Source of the DNA: Rotaria macrura
Taxonomy: Eukaryota; Rotifera; Eurotatoria; Philodinida; Philodinidae
Assembly (NCBI GenBank): GCA_900239685.1
Contig: OENT01000074.1
Coordinates: 124,001-188,000, forward strand
Reading direction: 5' to 3'
Length of the DNA stretch: 64,000 bases
The position numbers and the translations under genes are program-made. Shown in pieces: positions 52,190-64,000 of this stretch. The notes under the pieces are model-generated. The model made no database searches, was not told the origin of the DNA, and worked only from the letters and a program-made list of their open reading frames with translations. Position 1 is the stretch's first letter. Each line of letters begins with the position of its first letter.

Positions 52190-55100
52190 GTATACTTGTC
52201 GATTTTGCTTCTTCAAATCAATGTGGTTTAGCACCAGGTTTTCAATCGCTTTACAGTATTTTACAAGCAACAAAAACAAAAATGGGTGGACGAACACTAC
52301 GTGCAAATCTAATGGAACCTTTAACCGGTATGATTTATGAGAAATATTGAACTTAATTTGTTTTCATTATCATTTGTTCTTCGCTTGATAAATTATTCAT
52401 ATGATAGATGTCAATTCAATTTGTTATCGACAAGATGCTGTCGAAAATTTGATTGATGATGAAAAATTTATGTTTCAAATACAAACAATACTTTTACATT
52501 TTACTGATGTTGAACGTAAATGTTCTTATGATTGCTAGAATATTTATTTTTGATGTAATCATTTTTTAGGCATTATTCTTGCTTGTATACAGGAAAATCC
52601 AAGTCGTATGGTAGTAGCTGCAGAAAAACGTATTACAATGATAAACCAACTTCGACGAATTCTCGACATTTTACCTACACTTCAACAAGCACTGGAACAA
52701 TCGACTTGCGATCTATTTAAAAATCTTTGTTCGGTAAATTTCACATCACATTACGACTTTTTCTTTCTATGAAAATAAATGGAAATGTTTAGATTTTAAG
52801 TGATCAACGTTTTCAAATCATGCTTGATATGCTTAATTCACAATTCACAATAGAACAAACTGTATCAAGCAATGGATTTCTTGCAACTAAAATACGAAGA
52901 ATATTTTCTATTCGAGTAAATTAATTGTGCTAATAAATCCAATCATTGAACATATTTTGCATCCGTACTATCACTTATAAAGAATAATTCATGGACGTTA
53001 TTGTAAATCTGGATATTATTATTATTATTATTTTGTTTTTAATATTGAAATTACAATTGATGATACATTTTTAGAGTGGTTTCGATGAACGTCTCGATAG
53101 TCTACGTGCTGATATTATTGTTGTTATTGATGATGTTGAATGTAAGTTTAATTCATTGTTTGAATGAATGCCTTGTATAAAAGTTTCTTTTCATAGCATT
53201 GGAAAAGGAATTTTCTGAACGATTTAATATGCCAATTCGATATAATCTAACAAATGCACGCGGTTTTTCATTGGAAATCATGGGTGAATTCAAAGGTGTC
53301 TTACCTGCTAATGTCATATCAGTAGCTAAAAAGCAAAAATCAACATTTATTACAACACTTCAATTGGCTCATCTATCTGATCGTTTTGAACTGTTATATA
53401 ACGATATTTGTCTTCTAACAGATCAGTAAGATGACAAGAAAAAGCTAGTTTATTTCGTATTTTTCTTTGAGTGTTGAATATTGTTTTGAAACAAAGAATT
53501 AATCCATGGATAATATTGAACGAAGTTTCCTAACCTAATGTCATTACGAAACATTGATTAAAATGCAATGCTACTATAACAAATAGTTTAGTTCGATTGA
53601 ACTTACCTTTGGCTTTGATCAAATCCATATTTTCCTTTAAACAGAATATCATTCGAATGAAGTATCCGTTAAAGATCAATTGTCATTGTAAATAACATGT
53701 TCCGTCTTCGAACCAAAATCTTATAGTTTTACTTTCAATTTCAAGAAAATCCCCATAGAAAGCAAGACTTTCCTCTCTGAGCATACAATTAAAAACATGA
53801 AATTGGAATATTTACACACTTGATCTGCATATATCATATCTAAGAAGGTTAAAAAAATCTCAATGGACGTTTACTTTGATATTTAGGATTATTTTAATTC
53901 TTCTTGCAAAAATTCGACCACATTTTGGTTGTATGTATAAACTTGTTGAAGTGATATCAATCATCGATATGATACAATCCTTTGCTGAAGTATCAAAAGC
54001 ACGTGATTATGTTCGACCTATGTTTGGATTAAATACAAAAATAATCAAAGCACGTCATCCAGTTATTGATTTATTTGGTCAACAAAAGCCTATTGCAAAC
54101 GATATTGAATTGTGTAAAGAAATGAATATTATGCTTGTTACAGGACCAAATATGAGTGGAAAATCAACTTATCTACGACAAATTGCTTTATTACAAGTTT
54201 TAGCTCAAATCGGTAAAAAAAAAGCGAAGAATGTGATTTGTTTTTATGATTATGTCTAAAATTCATTTCAATTCATTATCATAGGTTGTTTTGTACCTGC
54301 TGAACAAGCTAGATTTCGAATCGTAAATACAATTTAAAAGTTGTTTTATTAGTTCTCTTTGGAAAAAGAATTCGAAAATTTTTAGGTGAATGAAATTTTT
54401 TCAAAAATTCGTCAACATGACAATTTATTTATGGGACAGTCAACATTTTCATTTGAAATCAATCATATTGCATTTATATTAAACTGTATGACACCCAATT
54501 CCATGGTGATACTCGATGAAGTAAATACAATTTTGTATTTCTAAGAATGAAACTTAACCTATCTTGATTGACTGTTTTCGGGATGAGTATCAAATACTCA
54601 ATTTTCAAATGGGTATCCTATACGTTTTACCATCGTTAATCGTTATAGACATTTCATTGAGTTTCATATCTACCATGAATTATTGAAAACTGTCAATATT
54701 GGTGATGATTAAAATTATTTTCTGTTTCTCTATCTATTAAAGTTGAATTTCTCATATATTAAAGGATACGTTACACCACTTTATGCTGAGAAATATTCAA
54801 CACGAATGGCTATTTATTAGTACTCTGAATATTAAACTAACAATTTTTTTAAAGTAGACTACTACTAATTGTAGTAAGAGGAAAGCGATTGATGAAAATA
54901 AACTTCATATTCAAACAAAATAAGAAACATAATTGATTTCCAGCATAACTGCAATTGACTTGAGCTAGTAAAATATTCAGAAGATTTCATTTTCTCCTGT
55001 TCGATCTACAACCAACAAAACATGTTGAAGCATGGAAGAAGAACCTTGAATTTCCAACTTATCTGACTGACAGTAGTGCAGGATTAGTTCGACAGTTGAC

Positions 55101-57257
55101 TTTTAATATTTTTTACATACAAACTGAGTGATATCATTCATTGTCGACATGCTCTAACAGTATGTAAGAAGTCATAAAGTGTTTCCTATATTAATCAATC
55201 GACTTTTTGGAATAATGTGTATAGTTATGTCGTATTTTATATTCTAATATCAAATGAATCATGACGAGAGAAGTTTTTCCCTGAATTCAACACTCATACG
55301 TGTTTAATGAATATTTTATCGCACAGTTGCTCACTTAAAACTGGCATGTATTCAATCCTTAATTACTAAAAGCAGTTCTATCGAAATGAAAAACAAAATT
55401 CTAGAAAATTTTGATCCGAAAGTTTTATTGTATCTCATGGAACATAATACATACATACTTTATCTTTTTCGTCAATAGATTTGTTCAAGTACATCAACCA
55501 ATGAAGGTAGATGACTATCAAAGATTATCTTAGATCAAAAAGAATGCTTGATATGTTTGCTTTGTCTTAGGTCTTGCTTTAGCTACAAGTATAACTGAAA
55601 CTCTATGTTGTTCACAAGCATTTGTTATTATAGCAACACATTTACAACAGTTAGTATCTGTTGGTTATATTTATCGAAATCTTGCTAATTATCATTTCGA
55701 TGTGATTTATAATGATAAAATTCTCAGTGATACTGATAGTGATTCAATAGTACGTTTACGTCGATTACATCCGCAAACAATGCTTAATCAATTAAAAGAA
55801 CAGAATACAATTATTTATTCATATACACTTCGACCAGGAATATGTAAACATCTTCATTATGGTAAACAAGAAAAAGATTATTTTATCATATTGAGAATTT
55901 ATAAATTGCATGTCGAATGATTCATTTTTTAGGTATTGCTCTGGCTTCACAAATCGAAGATTTACACACCGTTGTAGAATTAGCCAAATGCGTAGCGAAA
56001 TATTATATTAGAAAGAAAGAGGTATGACGATATTTGTGTACGCATGACAAATGTTTTACAGAACATACAAAACTTTTTACCAGTTCATAATTCTTTGCTG
56101 ACATGCATCATAATTTTATCGAATTATATCCTTGAATCTTGTCAACATTCATTAATGTTTCTATCTATGAAGATAAATATCTTGAATAGAACTAAGAACG
56201 AAAAAGAAACAAACTTATCGATAAAATCTCTATGACATTGATAGATGCAACTTGACACCATTGCTTTTATTGAAAACAAGAAGTTCAGATAACATCTCTT
56301 TTGAAGAAGATATTAATTGATATCTGTCACAATCTATGCAGAAAAGAAATACTAAACAGACATCTCACGAGAACATATACTCAACTCCCACACGCCACTC
56401 AACTTCGTATTATGACTAAGAATAAGCCTCTATACGATAGAATAGAGATGCTCAAAAAAATTCAGTCATCTTTCAAACATGATTATTTTATTGACATGTT
56501 TCCTAGTAGTTTTATATTTGCGCAAAGTCAAAGAAAAAAAAAGCATTTTTTACAATCTAAAAATACATTTGATAATCTTGAAATTCTTGTACTATAGTGA
56601 GAAATTCATGAAGGCATCGATTTACAGAGTATGCATTGATAGAAGATACTAAGAGATCGAATATCTTGTGAATGTTGTGCTCATAATTGCTAAAATTTTC
56701 ATGGCTCTACCATTCAAAACTAATGGTATTCGATTTTTCAAAAAGTACTTTACCGTCATAAACAATATTCTTAGAAAATAACCTTGACTCTTTATTCATA
56801 GAACGTAAGACCTAACTATGTTCAGATTCTTCTTGATTTCAATGAGATCGTCTTATAACAAAGATAAGAAAATCTTTCATTCCAACACTCATCTTAAAGT
56901 TCAAACTTAGTTCAACGTGCTCTAATTTGAGCTAATCATAAAGCATGAAAATTTTGTAACGTTATTCAATCATGTGTTTTATTATGTCAATTTTAGTCGA
57001 TTATGAATCAGTTGTCAAATATTCCTAATTTACTTATGAAACGTGTTATAATAATGAAAAGTTTCTGTGATTTAATCTATGATGTATCAAATAGTACAAT
57101 ACAATTCATTGAACAACAACGTGTTTATCTTGAAAATTTTCAAAAACGTATGCATCAATATTGGTCAATATCATCAACAACGTTATCATCGTCATGTGAT
57201 GATGATGAGGATATTTTAGTTGAATCAAATTCATTATCTACAATTGAAAATCATTAA
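52190..57257 (+). CDS. MSH4: MSH4, meiotic MutS homolog, N-terminal part not visible
   Basis: MSH4 with MSH5 forms a clamp that stabilises recombination intermediates for class I crossovers. Exons: 52190-52327, 52408-52515, 52570-52733, 52793-52915, 53075-53141, 53197-53425, 53887-54212, 54285-54322, 54386-54520, 55479-55506, 55571-55861, 55933-56021 and 56997-57257. Present are the lever/clamp part (LRANLMEPL, ARGFSLEI), the Walker A block VTGPNMSGKSTYLRQIALLQ, FVPAEQARFRI, STFSFE, Walker B VILDE, and the ATH of the H-loop. The first exon starts at GILVDFASS, which aligns to about residue 300 of the human protein. No in-frame start codon or earlier exon is visible in the 170 nt after the ARB2A stop. 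The loop after Walker B reads ICSSTSTNEG where MutS proteins have LGRGT(N/S)T. It may be a shortened gene, a decaying copy, or the 3' part of a fusion. Confidence 0.88.
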
Positions 57258-60200
57258 AATTTTGTAAATGTTTATTTATTTTTTGTTTTGTTGCTATATA
57301 TTATTTTGTGTACATGGAATAATCATAGATATTTACATATGTAGAACGAAATAGTAACAATTGATGTTATTTTTTATAATGAAATAAATTGATTTCTGAG
57401 TACTAGAATATTCTTGAAAGTTCATATTTGATTTTTATGAAACTAATATTATTTATCTGTGGACCAGGCTACATAACTGTCATTGCTAGGAAAATGTCAG
57501 ACACTGAATACGACTCCTATATTCTAATATGTATAAAAATAAAACTCTTTGCTCTATCGTAGACATACAGGGTATGATTATCAAAACTTACAATATTGCA
57601 GCATTATTGTTTTCAAAATTCATCAAGAAAAAGAAAGCAATGCTATTATGACTTAAATATATTTGCAAAGTTTCGTTCTTCTCTTATTTGATTGATATTT
57701 TTGAATTCTAATAATAGCAATTCAATCGCATTATACACATCAAAATAATCGGTAGACGGGCTCCTACGGTTACATATCTACAACAGAAAGAAAAAACAAA
57801 TTGACTGTTGTTATTTTTGTTGTTATTGTTGTTGTTGTTTCTGTTGCTAGTGAAAGATTGAAGGCATTGAGTGTCTATGTAGGCAATAAATAAAATGTAT
57901 AACATATCATAGTACCAACGGTTATGATCCATTTGTAATCCATAGTTAGTAGTTGACCAGTCGATACATGTCAAACAATCGTTTAATGCAAGTTAGCATA
58001 CGGACAAACGAAGACAATCAATAACAGTAGATTAATAAGAAGAAAACTTACATACGAGAGAAACACAGTGTGATGAATAACAATGTCAAAATAGACAATA
58101 AAATATAAATCAACATCAAAACCATATGCATTATGAAGTATGTATCTTATTCATCTTCACTTCACACAAAAGCATTTATTATTGTAATAAGTGTCAATAA
58201 AAAGTAATGTAAACGTTGCCAGTCTGACTTTTAATTATCGATTGATAGATTTATTTCAATGCAAACAAGTTAACGATGAAATATGCAGATATTTGCATCA
58301 GAGTGAATTATTCTAAATCAGATGATATTCTTTGAGAGAAAAACACACTTCAAAATTCAATGACAGTCATGAGCATGGATAAATGTCTGATGCCTACGCT
58401 ACAGTAGACTTCTTTTCTACAGATGATGCACAAGTGAATATCATACAGGACAAGTTCAAATTTTTGTCACACTCCAACTAAGAGTGCCTTGAATTGTAGA
58501 TCGATTCCTACTGCTCTTTTTATACACGTGGCCTCCACACCCTCCTCCCTTCCATGACGTTATCATGCCAATTGTTCGAGGAGTGGATTGCATGGAAATT
58601 AGATGACCTAGTAACTGTCTTATGAAATAGAGCAAATCGATTTAATATCTTGAAGATTTCACACTTGAATCATAATCGAAAGTAAATTATATTGTGAAAA
58701 GATTCGATTCATATTTATAAATTGCTCCGGTGAATGTTATCTAATGGAAATGCGCATTTTCCATGAGCAAACAAAATATTTTCGTATGAATGCATTTCCT
58801 ATTAATAGATAATCTATGTTTCATTAAAGGAAAAAATCGATATACATTGTATAGAGGACATTGTCTGTTGTTTGAAATTTCTTTTGTTAGTAAATAGTAT
58901 ATGTCATTAAGTTCGTCATATGTCATTGTCAACTTCTAAATCAAAGCATTTGTTTACATCTAATGTGATCGATTTTTGTTCTAAGGCGCAGATTTTTTTC
59001 TTTTTTTTGTTTTTCATTATTGTCGGCCATTTGACAAAGTACCATTGTCAAGGTTGTTCCTTTTCTGTAGAGTTGCCGTGAGTCATCAACGCTACTTCAT
59101 TCATCATATATATATATATATAATCAATTGGAATGAAAAAGAAAGAAGTAAGATAAAGAAAATGTTCTTGAGCGTTCATTTATTCCTACATATCATTGCA
59201 CATTCAAATGAATATATGAATAAGAAGTAATGATACTACACCTTAAGGATACTATCTGAAGCATCCAGTACATTATGAATAACAGCTTCTCTCAGGGTTA
59301 TGATAGATAACTGATGATGTGATAAGTATTTAGTATAGATGCATAATCGATTCTCGTTCAGTATGACTGAAAGATGTTTAAAAATCAGTCGTTCGAATCG
59401 ATTAGTCATATGAAATAAAGATAGAGAATTTTTTTATGATTTAATTATTTAACGTAATGTCATGTGATACCATAAATGATCGTTTCATATACAGGAGAAA
59501 AAAACGAATGAGAATTATCTACTGGGAAATATAGTCTCAACAGTTTTGTAGCGTGTGCATATTTCAACTAATGAACTGCCACGGGACAAAAATTCTTTTA
59601 CACGACATAGAATTATATCGTTCATTATTCATTATATCAAAATACAAAGAAACATTTGTGCTTTTATTTATATACATTAATGAGTCTGGTTTCGTATGTG
59701 TGCATAGAATTGCCCTGATATTGAGCGTCGACATCTTACTCGGTTATGTAGTCGAAGTGTTTATTTACAAAGCGTGTGATATGATGAAGCTTAGCGGGCG
59801 GTCCATCATATTCGTCTACATCTCATTTGAACTTTGATTATTCTCGTTTTTCTTTTGCTTAACATCGACATATATAGAAACATCATCATCATCATCATCA
59901 TCCATATTATTATTACCGTGATTGAGTTAGAACAACATAGACAAGAAACTTATAGATGCAAGAAAAAAAGCCGGAAAAGAAAACGATGGTCAATCAACCA
60001 CGCATTTGCCACTTGTGTTGATTCAATTTACAAATCCCTTCCAATGGATAAATAGCTTCTTCCTCTTGCAGACTGTTCTCTCGACAATTATCGTGATATC
60101 TTGATACCTTCAACTCAACACATCATTCTCTCATACTTCTCATCTATCATCACTATCTGTCTATCTTCTTTTATTGCCCCGTTTTTTTTGTGGAGTCAAA

Positions 60201-60623
60201 AAATTCTTTTGTCTTGGCTCCTGTTTCTATATAGCGATATTGTACGTACAATGTTTTTTTGTGGCACCACATGCCAAAGAATCAATGACGAGAGAGGAGA
60301 AAAAAAAAGAAATCAATTGCTTGCATTGTACGTAATCATTCGTGCTATCGTACTATTGCAACTAGTCGCAGTGCCGAGAGAAATTTTCTCCCTCATTTCT
60401 CTTCTGATCGTTTGATCATCCATATAATCACGATCACCAAGTACTATGAACACATAATAACAATAAATCAGGTGTGTAATAAAAATGGGAAATAATTCGA
60501 TTGTGCCTGACTAAGTCGTTGCATGAAAGAAGAAGATTACCGTTGAAAAGTAGATCTCATTTATTTATTGAAGTTCATATTTTCATTTTTAGATTATAAT
60601 GATGATGTCTTAATTTTAATATA
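57258..60623. other. Intergenic region between MSH4 and neurexin
   Basis: About 3.4 kb without a supported gene. It contains a GTT-type microsatellite near 57809-57840, a TA run near 59108-59122, a CAT run at about 59881-59902, and a slightly GC-richer pyrimidine stretch near 58520-58560. The neurexin end has TTTTTAG about 30 nt before the ATG. Hydrophobic frames at 59553-60055 and 60101-60415 are low-complexity and have no domain. Confidence 0.6.
59881..59902. repeat. CAT microsatellite
   Basis: Seven consecutive CAT units lie in the neurexin upstream region. It is a simple repeat with no sign of transcription or function. Confidence 0.85.
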
Positions 60624-63456
60624 ATGCTTTTATTTATTTTTATTTATTTGTTTCTCATTAATTCAACATTATCATTATTACTATCGAATACATACATTTT
60701 TTCCGGACGAACTAATAGTTATGTAGCATTTGATTCTTGGCGGCCATGTCTTACAGGTTATGTTCGTTTTGATATACGAACCAGTGCACAAGATGGTACA
60801 CTAGCATATATTGATGATCGTGGAAAATTTGATTTCTTCTATTTAAAATTAATTGAAGGTAAGCTTCGTCTTTTATTTAATTTGGGCAATGATCGACAAG
60901 CTTTAAATGTTAATATGAAAATAAACGATGATAAATGGCACACAATATTAATTAAACGTAATGGACAAACAACAATTCTAAATATTGATAATGGATTAGT
61001 ACAAAATTCAACAATTACTCATTCAGAAGATTTATATTTTGGAGGAGCTATATATAATGAATACCAAGCATCGCCATTTTATTTCGGAGGTAATGACAGT
61101 TAGCTTATCAACATATTCTACTTATCTGACTATGATATTCAAATGATGTTGACACGAGACATCCGCTTTTGACTAGATGAAGTCAAGAAAAAATAATTTT
61201 CTTGATCAATTATTTTCGGTTGAATGAATGTGAACCAATAGGTTCGTTTTTAATTGAAAGATTTTGTCATACTAACTTAGATTCAGTTTATTTCATATTA
61301 AGTTCTGGTTTGAGACGTACTTCTAGTTTATCGAAGTCGATAGGGAAATTTTTCATCGATCCAACACGCAAACTTGATTATACGTGATCTAATTGTTTTC
61401 GACATACAAGTTTATATGAAAAGAAATTCATAGATTTTGTTTTTTTTTGAGTAATCAGCACAGGTTACAAAACATCTGCATAGTAGATATAAAATTTTCA
61501 TTATGATAAAACGAATTATAATTCTGATGATAACACTTAGCAATAATGATGAAAACAAACAACTTCGTCATTGTTAACAAAATAAATCAACTGACGATAA
61601 CGAGCATATCTTGAAGTCATTTATCTAAATGATATCATACTTAGCTGAATGATGAATATTGCCTCTAGTGACGAAAAACGTTTTCTATTTGAAAGAAGAA
61701 TCTACAATATGACATAATAAATTTTTCGAATCTTGTTTCTAGAAGAAACATCAACAACAACATTTGTTCGTATACAATCAAACTACTGATTAATACATAG
61801 ATTGCATTACTGATTATGTCCAAGACTGAAATAGATAAGAACTTTTGATAATATTCTCGAATTGTTTGAAGATTTTTATGTCGATTGATAGAACACTAAT
61901 AAATAGCAACTTCTGTTCTCAGGGTTGTGTAAAATAAAACTTTGAAAACGTTTATTTTTATAGAACTGCTTCTATATGATTTGCAAGTTCGAATGACTTG
62001 TTCTTATGCGTGATGTAAGCCATGAATGAATATCATGAGAACAATATTTGAACTTCTTCTAATTGTTGTTAGTATCACCGGACTCATTTTTTAATGAAAG
62101 TACTTAGTGTTTATTGTTTTCAATAAATACGGTGATCCTACTTCCATGAAATATGATTAAGATATTTTCGAAAGATTTCATCCATTTGCCTAAGATGATT
62201 TTCAATCTTGTTCATTTTTATTGTGCATCATAATAGCTTCAATAAGCTACAAAAATCATTCGATTTTACTCTATTCCTCAGGTATTCCATCAATACTAGA
62301 GCGACCAAGTTCAGGAAATCTATCCTCATTCGATGTTTATATGCAACCTCGTTTTCGTGGTCAACTACGTAATTTAATTTATAAAAACTGTACTGATTTA
62401 CATCTTATTCAACCTAGTCCAATTGACATAACTGATGGCGTTTCACTCATTTCAAATCAATATTGTTCAGCAACTGTTTGTGGTATGGGTGTATGCTTAA
62501 TAAATGATGAAAGTTATAAATGTCTATGCGATGAAACATATTATGAAGGAGATCATTGTCAAAATGAACAGAAAACTAACGAATTAACATTTTTTGGTAA
62601 ACAATACTTAAAACATGATTTAATGAAGGCAATAGTGAGCTCAAATGAATTAATAACATTCGAATTTAAAACAAATCACTACGATGGTCTTTTATTTGAA
62701 TTAGTTGATTCAGTAGTATACATCAAATTGAAACAAGGACAATTGTTAATTGAATATCATTCAGATAATGCAGGATATGAATCGGTAACAAAGAACCTTT
62801 ATCTCATAGATAATCAATGGCATTTCGTACAAATACAACGTAAAAATGGACAAATAACTGTACTCGTCGATAATTATTATTTAGAATTTGAAACTGATGT
62901 CAAAATCGATCAAGTCTATAATTTTACACGAATACTTATTGGAGGAAGTAATGATTTGAATATAGAAAAATTCTATGGTTGCCTAAAAGATATATCAATT
63001 ATATTTAATGAAAATGTAACAATTTATTTAAATGCATCATTAATGAATACTTATGAATATAGTGCAGTACAAAATGTGAATTGTAAATCATTAATAAATC
63101 CTATACAATTTCTTCTACCATCGTCATTTATTTCATTTGAACTACCAAATTATTCTCAAGAAATGAATATATCATTTCGTTTTGAAACATATTCATCCAA
63201 TTGTGTACTTCTATATAGTCAATCAAATCAAGATTTTCTTGGTTTTGATTTAATCGATGGATTTTTCTTTCTTACATTTAATATAAATAAAAAACGACAA
63301 CGACAAGAATTATTTCAACAACGTTTTAATGACGGACAATCACACTATATTCAGGTAGAAATGCGTATTTATCAAATCGGTTTAGAATTAAATGTCATGA
63401 TCGATTACAGACAAAATACAAGAATGTCAATTCGAAGCTCATCGTCGAAAATAAAC
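60624..63456 (+). CDS. NRXN: Alpha-neurexin, N-terminal part (3' partial)
   Basis: Alpha-neurexins are presynaptic adhesion receptors built of six LNS (laminin-G) and three EGF modules. Two exons are read, 60624-61089 and 62282 to a probable donor at 63457. They are joined across a 1.2-kb intron at a G|GT phase-1 junction. Order: a signal peptide (LLFIFIYLFLINSTLSLLL); LNS1 with FDIRTSAQDGTLAYIDD, KWHTILI and YFGG; an EGF module with CGMGVCLINDESYKCLCDE; LNS2 with FEFKTNHYDGLLFEL, QWHFVQIQR and GCLKDI; and the start of LNS3 (NISFRFETYSSNCVLLYS). This LNS1-EGF-LNS2-LNS3 order is the N-terminus of alpha-neurexin. The remaining modules and the membrane anchor must lie beyond the window. The open frame runs on to 63582, but the last residues look like intron. 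Confidence 0.9.
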
Positions 63457-64000
63457 GTAAAGTTGATTCATACAAAAAATTCTTTTATTTCAATGGTTTC
63501 ATCAATAAGGATAAATTTTATCATGATCAATAGTCTATTTATATCTATCATCGTTGAGCAATTTTTTTTTTGCCCTACGTAGATAAAATAATGACTGCTA
63601 AGAAATATCATTAGAACTGACAGAGTGACGAGAATCGTTCCATGTATGAAATATTTGTTTGACCACCACCCAAGTTCTTGTCTAAGTATAGGAACTTTTG
63701 TTCATATTTTACATTTTTGTAGCTTTTGTTTTGAACTTGTCGACATTTCGTTGAATCCTTTCGGAAGCATATCTGTTTTAGGAAAATGAAATTACGGCTG
63801 ACTATAGAATGTACAATAAACATAAGACTACGTGTTCTTTCACAATTTGTATCTTGATTGTTGATATATTCATTATTATAAAAGTAGTCATACTTAAATA
63901 AGATAACCAATGCTTCCTTACATCTTCAGAAAGAAATACGAATTAATCGATTAATTGGAGCGTTAACTATTATCAAAAAAGAATTTTAATTGATAAAACT
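63457..64000. other. Probable neurexin intron at the window edge
   Basis: After a GTAAAG donor-like site no further LNS- or EGF-like coding is seen to the end of the window. A 99-residue minus-strand frame at 63611-63910 has no recognised domain. Confidence 0.5.

Noticed and set aside
59380-59420. T-loop-like GTTCGAATC suggesting a tRNA
   Set aside because: No acceptor, D or anticodon stem could be built around it.
1-64000. CRISPR arrays, operons of bacterial type, rRNA genes
   Set aside because: No regularly spaced repeats, no ribosome-binding-site-led adjacent genes and no rRNA-like stretch were seen; the sequence is intron-rich animal DNA.

Overview
The window is AT-rich eukaryotic DNA with many introns. 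Most introns are 46-90 nt with GT..AG ends, mixed with a few of 0.9-2.4 kb. Almost every protein can be rebuilt only by splicing, and the exon phases close exactly for the complete genes. The gene set (Rubicon, two-pore K+ channel, NOP58, Distal-less, KLHL10-type kelch, basigin, SYAP1, ARB2A/FAM172A, MSH4, alpha-neurexin) is animal. High AT, very short introns and AG acceptor-like sites just 5' of several start codons fit a rotifer, perhaps a bdelloid. That placement is inference, not proof.

Layout: 476-5208 (+) Rubicon, its 5' part lying outside the window or in the unresolved first 475 nt; 8708-11421 (+) K2P channel with a roughly 400-residue cytoplasmic loop; 11.4-19.2 kb (no convincing gene) with an imperfect fold-back repeat and a perfect 185-bp palindrome around an assembly gap; 19214-21685 (+) NOP58 with a box C/D snoRNA in one intron; 23224-24089 (+) Dlx homeobox; 28290-32833 (+) an unrecognised disordered protein; 33857-38387 (+) KLHL10-like BTB-kelch protein; 41336-43864 (-) basigin/neuroplastin; 45547-48082 (+) SYAP1; 48503-52019 (+) ARB2A; 52190-57257 (+) MSH4 without a visible N-terminus; 60624-window end (+) alpha-neurexin, 3' partial.

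The genes do not form one pathway. SYAP1, ARB2A and MSH4 are closely packed on one strand, and MSH4 coding begins 170 nt after the ARB2A stop. The strongest leads are (1) the NOP58 intronic snoRNA, whose guide matches the P-loop of large-subunit rRNA, (2) MSH4 with a degenerate MutS signature loop and no N-terminal region, phase-compatible with splicing from ARB2A, and (3) the perfect palindrome interrupted by the gap.
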